Shown here: piece by piece, positions 1 through 11,153 of the stretch
Numbering within the stretch: position 1 is the first letter of the stretch
Layout of the letters: each line of letters begins with the position of its first letter
Origin: Bacillota bacterium
GTDB lineage: Bacteria > Bacillota > Clostridia > Lachnospirales > Lachnospiraceae
DNA length: 64,000 nucleotides
Assembly (NCBI GenBank): GCA_023395555.1
Contig: JAEWYQ010000074.1
Span: 5,695-69,694 of the forward strand
Direction: 5' to 3'
Notes under the pieces: model-generated
The model's input: only the letters and a program-made list of their open reading frames with translations
Told to the model about the DNA's origin: nothing
The model's database searches: none
Position numbers and translations under genes: made by a program

Positions 1-1642
1 AATCCTCCTCAATGGTCTGCATTCCCTTAATTCCCTTGCCGCCCCGATGCTGGCTCTTGAAATTATCAATAGTCATACGTTTGATATAACCCAGCTTCGT
101 CATGGCAATTACAGTATTTTCATTAGGAATCAGATCCTCCATGGAGATATCAAATTCATCAAAGCCTATTTTTGTCCTTCTTTCATCTCCGTATTTGTCA
201 CGGATAAGAGTAATCTCCTCCTTGATTACGCCAAGGAGCAGCTTTTCATCCGCAAGAATTGCCTTATATTCCGCTATCTTATTCATAAGCTCGGCAAATT
301 CGGCCTCCAGCCTCTCTCTTTCCAGACCGGTCAGCGCACGGAGTCTCATATCGATAATGGCTTGGGCCTGGACATCCGTCAGAGCAAAGCGCTCGATTAA
401 CTTCTCCTTTGCAGCATTGCCATTGGCGGAGCCCCGGATAATGCGGATTACTTCATCAATATTATCAAGGGCAATGAGCAGACCCTGTAAGATATGGGCA
501 CGTTCCTCTGCCTTATTCAGATCATAGATGGTCCTTCTTGTAACAACTTCCTTCTGATGATTCAGATAATAAGTCAGCATCTGATGCAGGTTGAGGATTC
601 TGGGCTCATTGTTCACCAGCGCCAGCATAATAACACCAAAGGTATCCTGGAGCTGGGTATGTTTATACAGCTGATTCAAGAGCACATTGGCATTCACATC
701 CCGGCGCAGCTCAATTACAATCCTCATACCGGTACGGTCTGATTCATCCCGGAGCTCTGTGATACCGTCAATCTTCTTCTCCTTCACCAGCTCGGCAATC
801 TTCTCGATTAAGCGGGCTTTATTCACCATGTAAGGAAGCTCAGTTACAAGAATCCGATTCTTGCCATTTTGCATGGCTTCAATCTCAGTCACCGCACGGA
901 CCCTTACCTTACCTCTTCCGGTCCGGTAAGCCTCCTGAATTCCCGCTGTGCCAAGAATCTCCGCTCCCGTGGGGAAATCGGGTCCCTTAATAATCTGCAG
1001 CAATTCCTCTATTTCAGTTTCCCGATCCTCTTCAATCTGGTTATCAATAATTTTCAGAACACCATTGATTACTTCCCGGAGGTTATGAGGCGGAATATTA
1101 GTCGCCATACCTACCGCAATACCGGAAGTTCCATTGACCAAAAGATTTGGATATCTGGAGGGAAGCACCAGGGGCTCCTTCTCCGTCTCATCAAAGTTAG
1201 GAGAAAAGTCCACCGTATCCTTGTTGATGTCAGACAGCATCTCCATGGAAATCTTACTTAGACGGGCCTCGGTATAACGCATTGCCGCCGCACCGTCACC
1301 GTCCACGGACCCGAAATTGCCATGACCGTCAACCAGGGGATATCTGGTTGAGAAATCCTGTGCCAATTTTACCATTGCCTCATAAATTGAACTGTCTCCA
1401 TGAGGGTGGTATTTACCCATGGTATCACCGACAATACGAGCGCATTTTCGGTGAGGCTTGTCGGGGCCATTATTCAATTCAATCATTGCATATAAAATTC
1501 TTCTCTGTACCGGCTTTAAACCATCCCTTACATCGGGCAGGGCGCGCGCTGCAATTACTGACATGGCGTACTCAATATAAGAGTTCTCCATCGTCTTCTT
1601 CAGATCCACATCATGCACCTTGTCGAAGATATTCTCATCCAT
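1..1642 (-). CDS. gyrA: DNA gyrase subunit A (3' part cut by window edge)
   Basis: GyrA is the DNA-cleaving subunit of gyrase, which introduces negative supercoils with GyrB. About 547 N-terminal codons are visible. The protein opens [20 protein letters not shown], and an ideal GGAGG lies 6 bases before the ATG at 1642. The quinolone-resistance region reads [12 protein letters not shown] near residues 79-90, with Ser84 and Glu88, the usual drug-sensitive state in Firmicutes. The catalytic tyrosine sits in MRYTEA at about residue 123. A GyrA-box variant, QHRGGKG, lies close to the window edge; it marks the start of the C-terminal DNA-wrapping domain, so the subunit is GyrA rather than ParC. 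gyrB lies 29 bases upstream in the same operon. Confidence 0.97.
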   Translation of the reverse strand, partial: MDENIFDKVHDVDLKKTMENSYIEYAMSVIAARALPDVRDGLKPVQRRILYAMIELNNGPDKPHRKCARIVGDTMGKYHPHGDSSIYEAMVKLAQDFSTRYPLVDGHGNFGSVDGDGAAAMRYTEARLSKISMEMLSDINKDTVDFSPNFDETEKEPLVLPSRYPNLLVNGTSGIAVGMATNIPPHNLREVINGVLKIIDNQIEEDRETEIEELLQIIKGPDFPTGAEILGTAGIQEAYRTGRGKVRVRAVTEIEAMQNGKNRILVTELPYMVNKARLIEKIAELVKEKKIDGITELRDESDRTGMRIVIELRRDVNANVLLNQLYKHTQLQDTFGVIMLALVNNEPRILNLHQMLTYYLNHQKEVVTRRTIYDLNKAEERAHILQGLLIALDNIDEVIRIIRGSANGNAAKEKLIERFALTDVQAQAIIDMRLRALTGLERERLEAEFAELMNKIAEYKAILADEKLLLGVIKEEITLIRDKYGDERRTKIGFDEFDISMEDLIPNENTVIAMTKLGYIKRMTIDNFKSQHRGGKGIKGMQTIEED

Positions 1643-1671
1643 TGTTATTCCTCCATTAATTGCTTGGCAGT

Positions 1672-3621
<1,950 letters not shown>

Positions 3622-3639
3622 CTAATAATCTATATTGCA

Positions 3640-4725
3640 TTAATTCTCACACGTAACCTCTGCATCTGCCACATGAAAAATCTTATTATACTGAAATTGG
3701 CGGTTGATAAATTCCTCCAATCCGGTACAGGTGATCATGGTCTGTATATCTCCGATGCTGTTTAACAGATGAGTCTGCCGCTGCCGGTCAAGCTCGGATA
3801 AGACATCATCCAGAAGTAAAATAGGATTTTCCCGGATTGCGGACTTCACCAGCTGGATTTCAGCCAGCTTGCAGGACAGCGCGGCGGTTCTTTGCTGCCC
3901 CTGGGAGCCATATCTTCGTATATCCACTGTTCCCAGCAAAAAGCACAGGTCATCCCTGTGAGGACCTACATGAGTCATCTTTAAATATAAATCCTTTTCC
4001 CTGTAGGTCTTCAATTTATCTTCAAAATCGGCTGCCCGGACATTGGGCTCGTAGGCCAGAACCAGTTCTTCTTTTCCTCCGGTAAGTCTCCTATGTATAT
4101 CCCCCACCAATTGATTTAGCCGGAGAATAAAATCTTCTCTTGTCTCAATTATCTTCCGGCCGTATTCTATTAATTTCTGATCCCATAAATATAGTGTATC
4201 CAATAAATTCCTGTTATTACTGATTTGTTTTAATAAATTATTCCTTTGCACCAGAACTTTATTATAATTCGTCAAATGACTGAGATAAATCTTATCCAAC
4301 TGGCAAAGCTCCAAATCCAGAAATCTTCTTCTCTCCGCAGGACCGTTCTTAATGATATACAAATCCTCCGGCGAAAAAAACACAAGGTTCAGCATTCCGA
4401 ATAATTCACCTTGTCTCTTAATGGGAAGCCCGTCAATGGCAACTCCCTTCGCCTTATTCCTCTTTAAATGTAAATCGATCCGGTGAGGGATCTGATTTTT
4501 CTCAAGGATAATCCGGACATGGGCTTCTTCCTGCTGGAATCTTATAATTTCCTTATCCTTGCTGCCGCGATGGGATTTTGTTGTTCCACACAGATAAATC
4601 GCCTCAAGAATATTTGTCTTTCCTTGGGCGTTTTCTCCGTATAAAATATTGGTACCGTTATGAAACTGCATGTTAAGATCACGATAATTCCGATAATCTT
4701 TGAGTTCCAGGGATTTAATAATCAT
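3640..4725 (-). CDS. recF: DNA replication and repair protein RecF
   Basis: RecF is a 361-residue SMC-like ATPase that helps load RecA at single-strand gaps through RecO and RecR. The Walker A motif GENAQGKTN is near residue 31 and the Walker B/D-loop motif LLLDDVLSELD is near residue 300, with a YGSQGQQRTAALSCKLAE signature before it. The length and the position directly downstream of the S4 gene match the family. No recognisable remB gene lies between recF and gyrB, unlike in Bacillus subtilis. The ribosome binding site before this ATG is weak, so translation may be coupled to the upstream S4 gene, which ends 21 bases before it. Confidence 0.96.
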   Translation of the reverse strand: MIIKSLELKDYRNYRDLNMQFHNGTNILYGENAQGKTNILEAIYLCGTTKSHRGSKDKEIIRFQQEEAHVRIILEKNQIPHRIDLHLKRNKAKGVAIDGLPIKRQGELFGMLNLVFFSPEDLYIIKNGPAERRRFLDLELCQLDKIYLSHLTNYNKVLVQRNNLLKQISNNRNLLDTLYLWDQKLIEYGRKIIETREDFILRLNQLVGDIHRRLTGGKEELVLAYEPNVRAADFEDKLKTYREKDLYLKMTHVGPHRDDLCFLLGTVDIRRYGSQGQQRTAALSCKLAEIQLVKSAIRENPILLLDDVLSELDRQRQTHLLNSIGDIQTMITCTGLEEFINRQFQYNKIFHVADAEVTCEN

Positions 4726-4746
4726 AGATGCACCAGTATTTCCTTC

Positions 4747-4956
4747 TCACTCTATAATCTGTATCTGTTCTCTGTTATACTCTACCATATCTCCGCCGTG
4801 AAGCTTCTTTCCGCGCTGCAGCTCCACAACACCGTTCACCTTGACTTTACCGTCCAGAATCTCTTCCTTTGCCTCCACGCCGGAATCCACCAGGCCGGCT
4901 GCTTTCAGAGCCTGGCCCAGCTTAATAAATTCTTCTCTTAATTTAATCTGATGCAT
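4747..4956 (-). CDS. yaaA: S4-domain RNA-binding protein YaaA/RlbA
   Basis: This small protein of 69 residues is essentially one S4 RNA-binding domain: IKLGQALKAAGLVDSG, then VKVNGVVELQRGKKLHGGDMVEY. This family sits between dnaN and recF in most Firmicutes and has been linked to ribosome assembly. Two ATG codons are possible, at 4968 and 4956. The inner one gives MHQIKLREEFIKL, which matches the usual length of about 70 residues, so it is preferred. The gene begins about 18 bases after the dnaN stop codon and is presumably co-transcribed with it. Confidence 0.9.
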   Translation of the reverse strand: MHQIKLREEFIKLGQALKAAGLVDSGVEAKEEILDGKVKVNGVVELQRGKKLHGGDMVEYNREQIQIIE

Positions 4957-4974
4957 TATGACAACCATGCCTTT

Positions 4975-6084
4975 CTATACCGGTACATTAATATTAACGG
5001 GCAGAATTAAATAGATATATGACTGGTCTTTATCGCGGATAAAGCAGGGCGCCTTCGCATTAATTAAATAAAGGTCAACTGTCTCATCGTCAATAACACG
5101 CAGCGCATCCAGCAAGAACTTTGGATTAAAACCAATTACCACATCCTTACCTTCCAGTGTAATATCAATGTCTTCATTCATGGAACCAATGGCGGTATTG
5201 ATCTTCAGCTCAAAATTATTGTCACGGATATCAAGGATAATAGGCTTCTTATCTGTCTCCCTGATCAAAAGGGAAGCTCTTTCTATACAGCTTTGAAATT
5301 CCTTCTTATTGATGGTAACCTTTGTCTCATAATCACTGGAAAGCATCTGGTCGATACGGTAATATTCCCCTTCAATCAGTCTGGTTAATACCAGAGTATC
5401 ATCAAATTCAAACAGGGCATGCTTTTCCGTAAAAAATATATTGACCATGGAGGAGACTTCCCCGGATAAAATTTTACTGATCTCATTCAAGGTCTTGCCA
5501 GGTACAATAACCTTCCTGTTCTCATAGGAATCCTTCATAAATATCTTACGAATGGAGATTCTATGACCGTCCAGAGAGATGACCCGAAGTTCATTCTCCT
5601 TGATCTCGAACAATTCACCGGTCATTATCTTGTTACTTTCATTATCTGAAATAGAGAAAACTGTCTGACGGATAATTTCCTTTAATGTAAACTGGGACAA
5701 TGTTACCGGATTCTCCTTTTCTATCTTAGGAAGTCCCGGGAACTCTTCTGCCGATCTTCCTGAGATGGAGAACTTTGCCTTCTCACAGATAATCTCCGTT
5801 ATATAATTCTCATCGGTAGCGATGCTTATTTCATTTTCCGGAAGCCTGCGGACAATCTCTGAGAATATCTTAGCGTTTAGGGCCACTGTTCCTGTTTCTA
5901 TGACCCTCCCTTTTACTAAAGTCTCAATACCGAGTTCCATATCATTCGCAATTAATTTGATGTAATCATTCCCTGCTTCTATAATCAGACATTCCAATAT
6001 GGGCATGGTTGATTTGACAGGTACAGCCTTTAATACAATATTAACACCATTTAAAAGGTCCGCTTTCTGACATTGGATTTTCAT
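4975..6084 (-). CDS. dnaN: DNA polymerase III beta sliding clamp
   Basis: DnaN forms the ring-shaped dimer that tethers the replicative polymerase to DNA. The 369 residues fit three clamp domains. Family features include MKIQCQKADLLNGVNIVLKA at the N-terminus, ISGRSAEEFPGLP near residue 110 and the C-terminal LLDALRVIDDE region, ending in YLILPVNI. It lies downstream of dnaA in the same orientation, separated by about 260 bases. A GGGAG-type ribosome binding site lies somewhat far (about 13 bases) upstream of the ATG. Confidence 0.97.
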   Translation of the reverse strand: MKIQCQKADLLNGVNIVLKAVPVKSTMPILECLIIEAGNDYIKLIANDMELGIETLVKGRVIETGTVALNAKIFSEIVRRLPENEISIATDENYITEIICEKAKFSISGRSAEEFPGLPKIEKENPVTLSQFTLKEIIRQTVFSISDNESNKIMTGELFEIKENELRVISLDGHRISIRKIFMKDSYENRKVIVPGKTLNEISKILSGEVSSMVNIFFTEKHALFEFDDTLVLTRLIEGEYYRIDQMLSSDYETKVTINKKEFQSCIERASLLIRETDKKPIILDIRDNNFELKINTAIGSMNEDIDITLEGKDVVIGFNPKFLLDALRVIDDETVDLYLINAKAPCFIRDKDQSYIYLILPVNINVPV

Positions 6085-6345
6085 CTGTGTATAATCTCCC
6101 TTCGCACGCGTTTATAGAAATATATAAAAGATTCTTAGTAGTCATATTATTAATAGCTGTGAAATTGTTAATATCTGCTTTCCGCCCTTAAGAATCAATG
6201 GGTTCCGGTCTTGATAAAGAGGCGGGATTCCAGGCCTTTCCTATGTGGACAAAGGTATGAATAGCGGGATAAAATAAATGTAAAAATTATGAATCACATG
6301 CCATCAACACGCTATCAACAAATTATTAACCTGATTTACACTGCT
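6085..6345. other. dnaA-dnaN intergenic region with a DnaA-box-like site
   Basis: These 261 bases separate dnaA and dnaN. A DnaA-box variant, TTGTCCACA on the minus strand (6244-6252), is visible, and several TTAT/AACA-rich motifs lie near 6308-6330. In Bacillus the origin is bipartite and flanks dnaA, so this stretch could be the second part of oriC; that role is inferred. No gene and no convincing -35/-10 pair was found here. Confidence 0.45.
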
Positions 6346-7698
6346 TTATTCCGGATTTATTTTCTTAATTAATACGTCGATGGTATTATGCAGGGAAGCA
6401 TCCCTATCAATATCTGCCAATATCTTTTCAAAGCCATGGAGCACTGTGGAATGATCCCGGTTACCCAGATTCTTACCGATCTCTGTTACGGACAGCCCCG
6501 TAAGACGTCTGCATAGATACATAACAATCTGTCTCGGGTAGGATATATTCCTGCTCTTATCCTTGGAGTAGATTTCGGAAGGGGTCAGATTATAATGCTC
6601 TGCCACTACCTCGACGATAAAATCAACGGTAACGATCTTCTTTTCATTAGGGGAGATAATGTCCTTCAGCGCTTCCTCTGCAAAGAGAGGGGTCATTACC
6701 TTCTTCTTCAGCTTGGAGAAGGCAACAATCTTGGTCAATGCTCCCTCCAGCTCACGGATGTTGGATTTGATGTTGGTAGCAATATAGCTGAGAACATCTT
6801 CTTCTATGGTTAAGCCCTCCATCTCCTCCTTCTTGCGTAAAATAGCCATTCTGGTCTCATAGTCCGGAGGCTGGATGTCTGCCAGCAGACCATGTTCAAA
6901 ACGGGAACGAAGCCTGTCCTCCAAAGTAAGAATTTCCTTGGGAGGGCGGTCACTGGAGATGATGATCTGTTTCTTAGCCTCATGAAGGGTATTAAAGGTA
7001 TGGAAAAATTCCTCCTGGGTTCTCTCCTTACCTATAATAAACTGAATGTCGTCGATTAAAAGAGCATCTATGGAACGGTATTTGTCCCGGAATTGGTTGG
7101 TGGTATTATTACGAATTGCTTCAATCAGCTCGTTGGTGAACTTCTCACTGGTGACATAAAGTACCTTGGTACCAGGATTCTGATCCAGTATGAAATGGGC
7201 AATGGAATGCATCAGGTGAGTCTTGCCCAGTCCTACTCCGCCATAAATAAAAAGCGGGTTATATATTTCACCCGGATTCTCTGCTACGGCCAAGGCCGCG
7301 GCTCTTGCAAATTCGTTATTTCCGCCGACTACGAAGGTATCAAAGGTATATTTGGCATTCAGTAATACGGTATCACTGCTTTTCTTCTTCACCGGTGCAG
7401 GTTCCGGAGCCTTCTCTATGGAATCGATCTGGCTCTGGAGGACAAACTGCAGATCATAGGGTTCATTCAATACTTCTTCGATGGAGACCTTTAGCAGTAA
7501 CTCATACTTATTACGAATGACATGAATGCTGGGAGGCCCAATCCGTTCATCATTAATCAGAATCGTAATAACATGATCCGTTACATCATATACCATAAGA
7601 GGTTTCAGCCAGGTATTATAGGAAACATCCGTAATACCGTACTCTGATCTTAAATACATTAAAATGTCGTCCCATTTGGACTGAATTAAATTCTTCAT
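6346..7698 (-). CDS. dnaA: chromosomal replication initiator DnaA
   Basis: DnaA is the AAA+ initiator that binds DnaA boxes and melts oriC. The start chosen gives 450 residues beginning MKNLIQSKWDDIL; GGAGG lies 5 bases before this ATG, whereas an upstream in-frame ATG at 7713 has no such site. Domain I is followed by a short linker (about residues 85-110). The AAA+ domain has Walker A GGVGLGKTHL near residue 150 and Walker B LLIDDIQF near 210. Domain IV carries the helix-turn-helix and the DnaA signature LGNRDHSTVLHG near the C-terminus. The gene points away from the putative origin and towards dnaN. Confidence 0.98.
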   Translation of the reverse strand: MKNLIQSKWDDILMYLRSEYGITDVSYNTWLKPLMVYDVTDHVITILINDERIGPPSIHVIRNKYELLLKVSIEEVLNEPYDLQFVLQSQIDSIEKAPEPAPVKKKSSDTVLLNAKYTFDTFVVGGNNEFARAAALAVAENPGEIYNPLFIYGGVGLGKTHLMHSIAHFILDQNPGTKVLYVTSEKFTNELIEAIRNNTTNQFRDKYRSIDALLIDDIQFIIGKERTQEEFFHTFNTLHEAKKQIIISSDRPPKEILTLEDRLRSRFEHGLLADIQPPDYETRMAILRKKEEMEGLTIEEDVLSYIATNIKSNIRELEGALTKIVAFSKLKKKVMTPLFAEEALKDIISPNEKKIVTVDFIVEVVAEHYNLTPSEIYSKDKSRNISYPRQIVMYLCRRLTGLSVTEIGKNLGNRDHSTVLHGFEKILADIDRDASLHNTIDVLIKKINPE

Positions 7699-7713
7699 TA
7701 CAGCCTCCATCAA

Positions 7714-8025
7714 TACTCACATAAGTATATATTATAACAATTTAGTTAAATTTTCAATGGTTAATATGCCTTTCTTTATTTTTATGCATTCTATTTGTAA
7801 TAGTCTATGTTTCATTAAATGTGGAAGGGTGGATAATTGATTTAACATTAGTAACAGGTTGAGAATGTGCATAGAATCAAGGAATCAGCAAAAAAAATTA
7901 AAAAATATATTTGTTTTATCCACGAATCTATTCAGATTATCCACAATTTTCATTAACTCATATATAAAATAAGAAGAAACAGATTGAAATAAGGGTTATA
8001 AAACAGGGGAAAGCAAAATATTTAC
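7714..8025. other. putative replication origin (oriC), dnaA-rpmH intergenic region
   Basis: Gene orientation switches here: everything to the left is on the minus strand and everything to the right on the plus strand, as expected for a bidirectional origin. Three DnaA-box-like nonamers are visible: TTATCCACC on the minus strand (7828-7836), TTATCCACG (7916-7924) and the exact consensus TTATCCACA (7937-7945). An A/T run at about 7890-7915 directly before the last two could be the unwinding element. A possible dnaA promoter on the minus strand has TATAAT at 7731-7736 and TTGAAA at 7752-7757, but the spacer is only 15. The assignment to oriC rests on these signals and on synteny. Confidence 0.75.
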
Positions 8026-8054
8026 TTGACGAAGCGATTGATTGCGCATATAAT
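8026..8054 (+). promoter_or_regulatory. sigma-A type promoter of the rpmH operon
   Basis: A -35 element TTGACG (8026-8031) and a perfect -10 TATAAT (8049-8054) are separated by 17 bases. The predicted start is about 65 bases before the rpmH start codon. Confidence 0.8.
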
Positions 8055-8127
8055 AGACGTGATATTCCAAAATGTCATAAGTGTCTCAAGGTAGAGCGAT
8101 GGTACAGGTAAGAAGGAGGTGCAGCCA

Positions 8128-8262
8128 ATGAAGATGACATTCCAACCGAAGAAGAGATCCCACGCAAGGGTTCACGGATTTAGAGCAAGAATGGCTACTG
8201 CTGGAGGCAGAAAGGTATTATCTGCCAGAAGAGCAAAGGGAAGAAAGCAGTTGTCTGCATAG
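8128..8262 (+). CDS. rpmH: 50S ribosomal protein L34
   Basis: L34 is a short basic protein of the large ribosomal subunit. The reading frame encodes 44 residues, [18 protein letters not shown] at the start and [11 protein letters not shown] at the end, the normal length. AAGGAGG lies about 9 bases before the ATG. It is the first gene of the rightward operon with rnpA, yidD, yidC and jag, preceded by a strong promoter. Confidence 0.98.
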   Translation: MKMTFQPKKRSHARVHGFRARMATAGGRKVLSARRAKGRKQLSA

Positions 8263-8284
8263 GTCGCAATTTTGTGACCTTTTC
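8262..8284 (+). terminator. hairpin between rpmH and rnpA
   Basis: GGTCGCAA pairs with TTGTGACC (one G-U pair), with a tight loop, and is followed by TTTTCTTCT. It starts at the last base of the rpmH stop codon. It may act as a partial terminator that gives more L34 than RnpA mRNA. Confidence 0.5.
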
Positions 8285-8324
8285 TTCTATTTAGAGGGAA
8301 TTTATATTTTGAAGGTAATCTAGG

Positions 8325-8684
8325 ATGAAATTTTCGGATTCAATTAAAAGCAATGGAGATTTTAGAGAAATATACAGTACCGGGAAATCATATGCAAACA
8401 AATATCTGATTATGTATGTCAAAAGCAATGATACGGATTATAATCGAATTGGAATATCGGTGAGTAAAAAAGTTGGTAATAGTGTTGTTCGGCATAGAAT
8501 AACAAGATTGATCAGAGAAAGCTATCGACTGTCGGAGGATAGCTTTTTGAGAGGATTGGACATTGTCGTTGTAGCCAGAGAGGGTGCGAGAGACAGAAGC
8601 TATAGTGAGATTGAAAGCGCATTGTTACATTTAAGGAAACTCCATAAAATTGGAAATCATTCGGTACTATCTGATCAAATATAG
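8325..8684 (+). CDS. rnpA: ribonuclease P protein component
   Basis: RnpA is the basic protein cofactor of RNase P, which trims 5' ends of tRNA precursors. The 119 residues match the family. The conserved basic stretch reads [20 protein letters not shown] near residues 47-66; the usual family motif has RNR where this protein has RHR. The gene follows rpmH, as in nearly all bacteria. The ribosome binding site is weak. Confidence 0.95.
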   Translation: MKFSDSIKSNGDFREIYSTGKSYANKYLIMYVKSNDTDYNRIGISVSKKVGNSVVRHRITRLIRESYRLSEDSFLRGLDIVVVAREGARDRSYSEIESALLHLRKLHKIGNHSVLSDQI

Positions 8685-8710
8685 AGAAGTATGGCTGTAG
8701 GGGTATAGAA

Positions 8711-8941
8711 GTGAACAAAGGGATCAAATTTAAGAATTTATTTATTTTTGTAATTAAGCTTTATCGAAAATATATATCGCCTCTTAAGAGAACGCCCAGT
8801 TGTATCTATACACCTACCTGCTCTTTATATGCAATTGAAGCATTGGAAAAGTATGGAGTTTTCAAGGGAACATACCTGGCGGTAAGACGGGTATTGCGTT
8901 GTCATCCCTTTCATAGGGGAGGGTATGACCCGGTACCATAA
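8711..8941 (+). CDS. yidD: membrane protein insertion efficiency factor YidD
   Basis: YidD is a small membrane-associated protein that helps YidC-dependent insertion. It has 76 residues and starts at GTG. The motif YRKYISPL, then [16 protein letters not shown] and [18 protein letters not shown], are the family hallmarks; the first cysteine is in SCIYTPTCS, a variant of the usual CRFxPTCSxY. It sits between rnpA and yidC, the standard place. Confidence 0.93.
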   Translation: MNKGIKFKNLFIFVIKLYRKYISPLKRTPSCIYTPTCSLYAIEALEKYGVFKGTYLAVRRVLRCHPFHRGGYDPVP

Positions 8942-8984
8942 TCATTGCTGTCGGCAGGACAGCAGCTCTAAGGAGGAAAAATAA

Positions 8985-10241
8985 TTGGTGGTTACATTAT
9001 TGACGGCAAGCGGCGGACTGCTGGGTCCGATTTCGACGGTGCTGGGCTGGATCATGAATGCAATTTATGAATTTTTTCATTTATTCGGCATTCAGAATAT
9101 TGCGTTATCCATTATATTTTTTACGTTTATTGTAAGAACTTTAATGCTTCCTTTAACAATTAAACAGCAGAAATTTACGAAGCTTTCATCCCGGATGAAT
9201 CCTGAATTACAGAAAATACAGGCGAAGTATAAGGGAAAGAAGGATGAGGCTTCTTTAAGAAAACAGCAGGAGGAATCACAGGCCTTATACCAGAAGTACG
9301 GCGCTAACCCGGCTTCCGGATGTCTGCCTATGCTGATTACCCTGCCGGTGATGTTTGCTCTGTATTCGGTAATTAATAATATTCCGGCTTATGTATCCTC
9401 CGTAAAGGATTTATATGATACGGTTGCAGTGGGAATACAGGCTACAGCGGGTTATGCGGAGAAATTGAAGGAAATTATTACCGGTGCAACCAATATAAGA
9501 ATGGCCGGCAATAATGATCTCTCTACAATTAATTATATTGTTGATGTTCTGGCCAAATTCCAGCAGGCCCAGTGGGATGCCCTGAAGGATGTATTTCCGT
9601 CCTTACAGGCTGAAATCGCAAGCTCCTATGAGAACATCAAGCATGTGAATAATTTCCTTGGATTAAATATTGCGGAAAAGCCGGGCTGGGCATTTCCGGG
9701 GATTATAGTGCCGATTCTTGCTATGGTACTGCAGTTTATACAGGGAAAACAGATTGAAGTCAAGAATAAACCGGGCAATACGGATCCCTCGGCTAATGCC
9801 ATGAAGTCCATGAATGTAGTTATGCCGGTGATGTCCGGTATCTTCTGTGTCACCCTGCCTACCGGTATCGGTATCTACTGGATTGCTACAAGCGTATATG
9901 CAATTATACAGCAGTTCTTTGTAAATAAATATATGGACAAGGTCGATGTTGATGAGCTGATTGCAAAGAATGTGGCAAAGGCATCAAAGAGAAGAAAAAT
10001 GATTACTACCGCTGCTTCTGCGCCGAATGCGCCGGAATCCATTCAGAGATTGGCCAGAATGCAGACAAAATCAATTGAAAGCTCCATACAGGACAATGAA
10101 AAACAGACAGAAACCTCTGAAACAGACAAAGGACAGGAGAAATCTTCCGGCAGTGCGGAACAGAATACGGCTTCCGCTCCTAAGAGCATCTCGGATATAG
10201 CAAACCTTCTTAAGAATAGGAATGAAAAGGGGGATAAATAG
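8985..10241 (+). CDS. yidC: membrane protein insertase YidC/Oxa1
   Basis: YidC inserts proteins into the cytoplasmic membrane alone or with SecYEG. The start is a TTG with AAGGAGG 8 bases upstream. The 418 residues show a hydrophobic N-terminal region, the Oxa1 core beginning SIIFFTFIVRTLMLPLTIKQ near residue 43 (the conserved Arg lies in the first core helix), a charged loop with MNPELQKIQAKYKGKKDEASLRKQ, then further membrane segments. About 95 residues between GCLPMLITLPVMFALY and the helix FPGIIVPILAMVLQF form an extended extracytoplasmic part, common in Clostridia. The C-terminal tail is polar and Ser/Glu-rich. There is no lipobox, unlike in Bacillus. Confidence 0.95.
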   Translation: MVVTLLTASGGLLGPISTVLGWIMNAIYEFFHLFGIQNIALSIIFFTFIVRTLMLPLTIKQQKFTKLSSRMNPELQKIQAKYKGKKDEASLRKQQEESQALYQKYGANPASGCLPMLITLPVMFALYSVINNIPAYVSSVKDLYDTVAVGIQATAGYAEKLKEIITGATNIRMAGNNDLSTINYIVDVLAKFQQAQWDALKDVFPSLQAEIASSYENIKHVNNFLGLNIAEKPGWAFPGIIVPILAMVLQFIQGKQIEVKNKPGNTDPSANAMKSMNVVMPVMSGIFCVTLPTGIGIYWIATSVYAIIQQFFVNKYMDKVDVDELIAKNVAKASKRRKMITTAASAPNAPESIQRLARMQTKSIESSIQDNEKQTETSETDKGQEKSSGSAEQNTASAPKSISDIANLLKNRNEKGDK

Positions 10242-10243
10242 CA

Positions 10244-11068
10244 ATGGATTGGATGGAAATCACCGGTAAAACAGTGGATGAAGCTTTAACAAATGCCATG
10301 CTTGCGCTTGAAACTACCATTGATCATATGGAGTATGAGGTAATTGAGAAGGAAACAAGCGGTTTTCTTGGAATGTTCGGAAAGCCGGCAAAAATCCGGG
10401 CAAGAGTTAAGGCCACGATCGAGGGAACTGCAAAGAAATTTTTGACGGATGTGTTCCGTACCATGGGTATGGAGACTTCCATTGAGGTTACTTATGACGA
10501 AGAGAATACTACGGTAGAGGCCAATATTGACGGCGATGATATGGGTGTGTTAATTGGTAAAAGAGGACAAACCCTGGATTCTCTTCAGTATCTGGTAAGC
10601 CTGGTAGTGAATAAGAACAGCGAAAATTATATTAAGGTTAAACTGGATACGGAGAATTACAGGGCCAGAAGAAAAGAAACCCTGGAGAATCTTGCAAAGA
10701 ATATTGCATATAAGGTAAAGAGAACCAGAAAGCCGGTTTCTCTTGAGCCTATGAATCCCTATGAGAGAAGGATTATTCATTCTGCCTTGCAAAATGATAA
10801 ATATGTGGAGACTTACTCCGAGGGGGAAGAACCTTATCGTAAAGTAGTCATTAATGTGAAGAAATCCTATCGTGAACAGAAGCCGGCAAAATCATCCGGA
10901 AATTATCGTAAGGATGATTATTACAAGGGAGTTACCAATAAGAGCTATAATAAGCCCTATAATACCAGCAAGAGCGGTTATAATAAGAATTACAGCACAG
11001 ATTACAAGAAGGATTACGAGAAATACAAGGAAAGTAAAAAAGAGGCAGCGGCAAAGGAAGAAGGATAA
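10244..11068 (+). CDS. jag: RNA-binding protein Jag/KhpB
   Basis: Jag (KhpB) is an RNA-binding protein that acts with KhpA and influences cell division and elongation. It has an N-terminal Jag domain (residues 1-50, with KETSGFLGMFGKPAKI), a KH domain with LIGKRGQTLDSLQYLVSLVV near residue 103, and an R3H domain with NPYERRIIHSAL near residue 170. An unusual 60-residue tail follows, very rich in Tyr, Lys, Asn and Ser. The gene starts 3 bases after yidC. A hairpin terminator follows it. Confidence 0.93.
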   Translation: MDWMEITGKTVDEALTNAMLALETTIDHMEYEVIEKETSGFLGMFGKPAKIRARVKATIEGTAKKFLTDVFRTMGMETSIEVTYDEENTTVEANIDGDDMGVLIGKRGQTLDSLQYLVSLVVNKNSENYIKVKLDTENYRARRKETLENLAKNIAYKVKRTRKPVSLEPMNPYERRIIHSALQNDKYVETYSEGEEPYRKVVINVKKSYREQKPAKSSGNYRKDDYYKGVTNKSYNKPYNTSKSGYNKNYSTDYKKDYEKYKESKKEAAAKEEG

Positions 11069-11090
11069 GCTACTTTGTATGTTGAAAATG

Positions 11091-11128
11091 GGTGTCTTGA
11101 AGGGAAGCATACTTTAAGGCACCTTTTT
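11091..11128 (+). terminator. rho-independent terminator after jag
   Basis: GGTGTCTTGAAG pairs with CTTTAAGGCACC over 12 positions (two G-U pairs), loop of 9, followed by TTTTTATT. It separates the rpmH-jag unit from mnmE, whose ribosome binding site follows immediately. Confidence 0.75.
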
Positions 11129-11153
11129 ATTCGTGGCAGGAGGGGAAGAGTCT

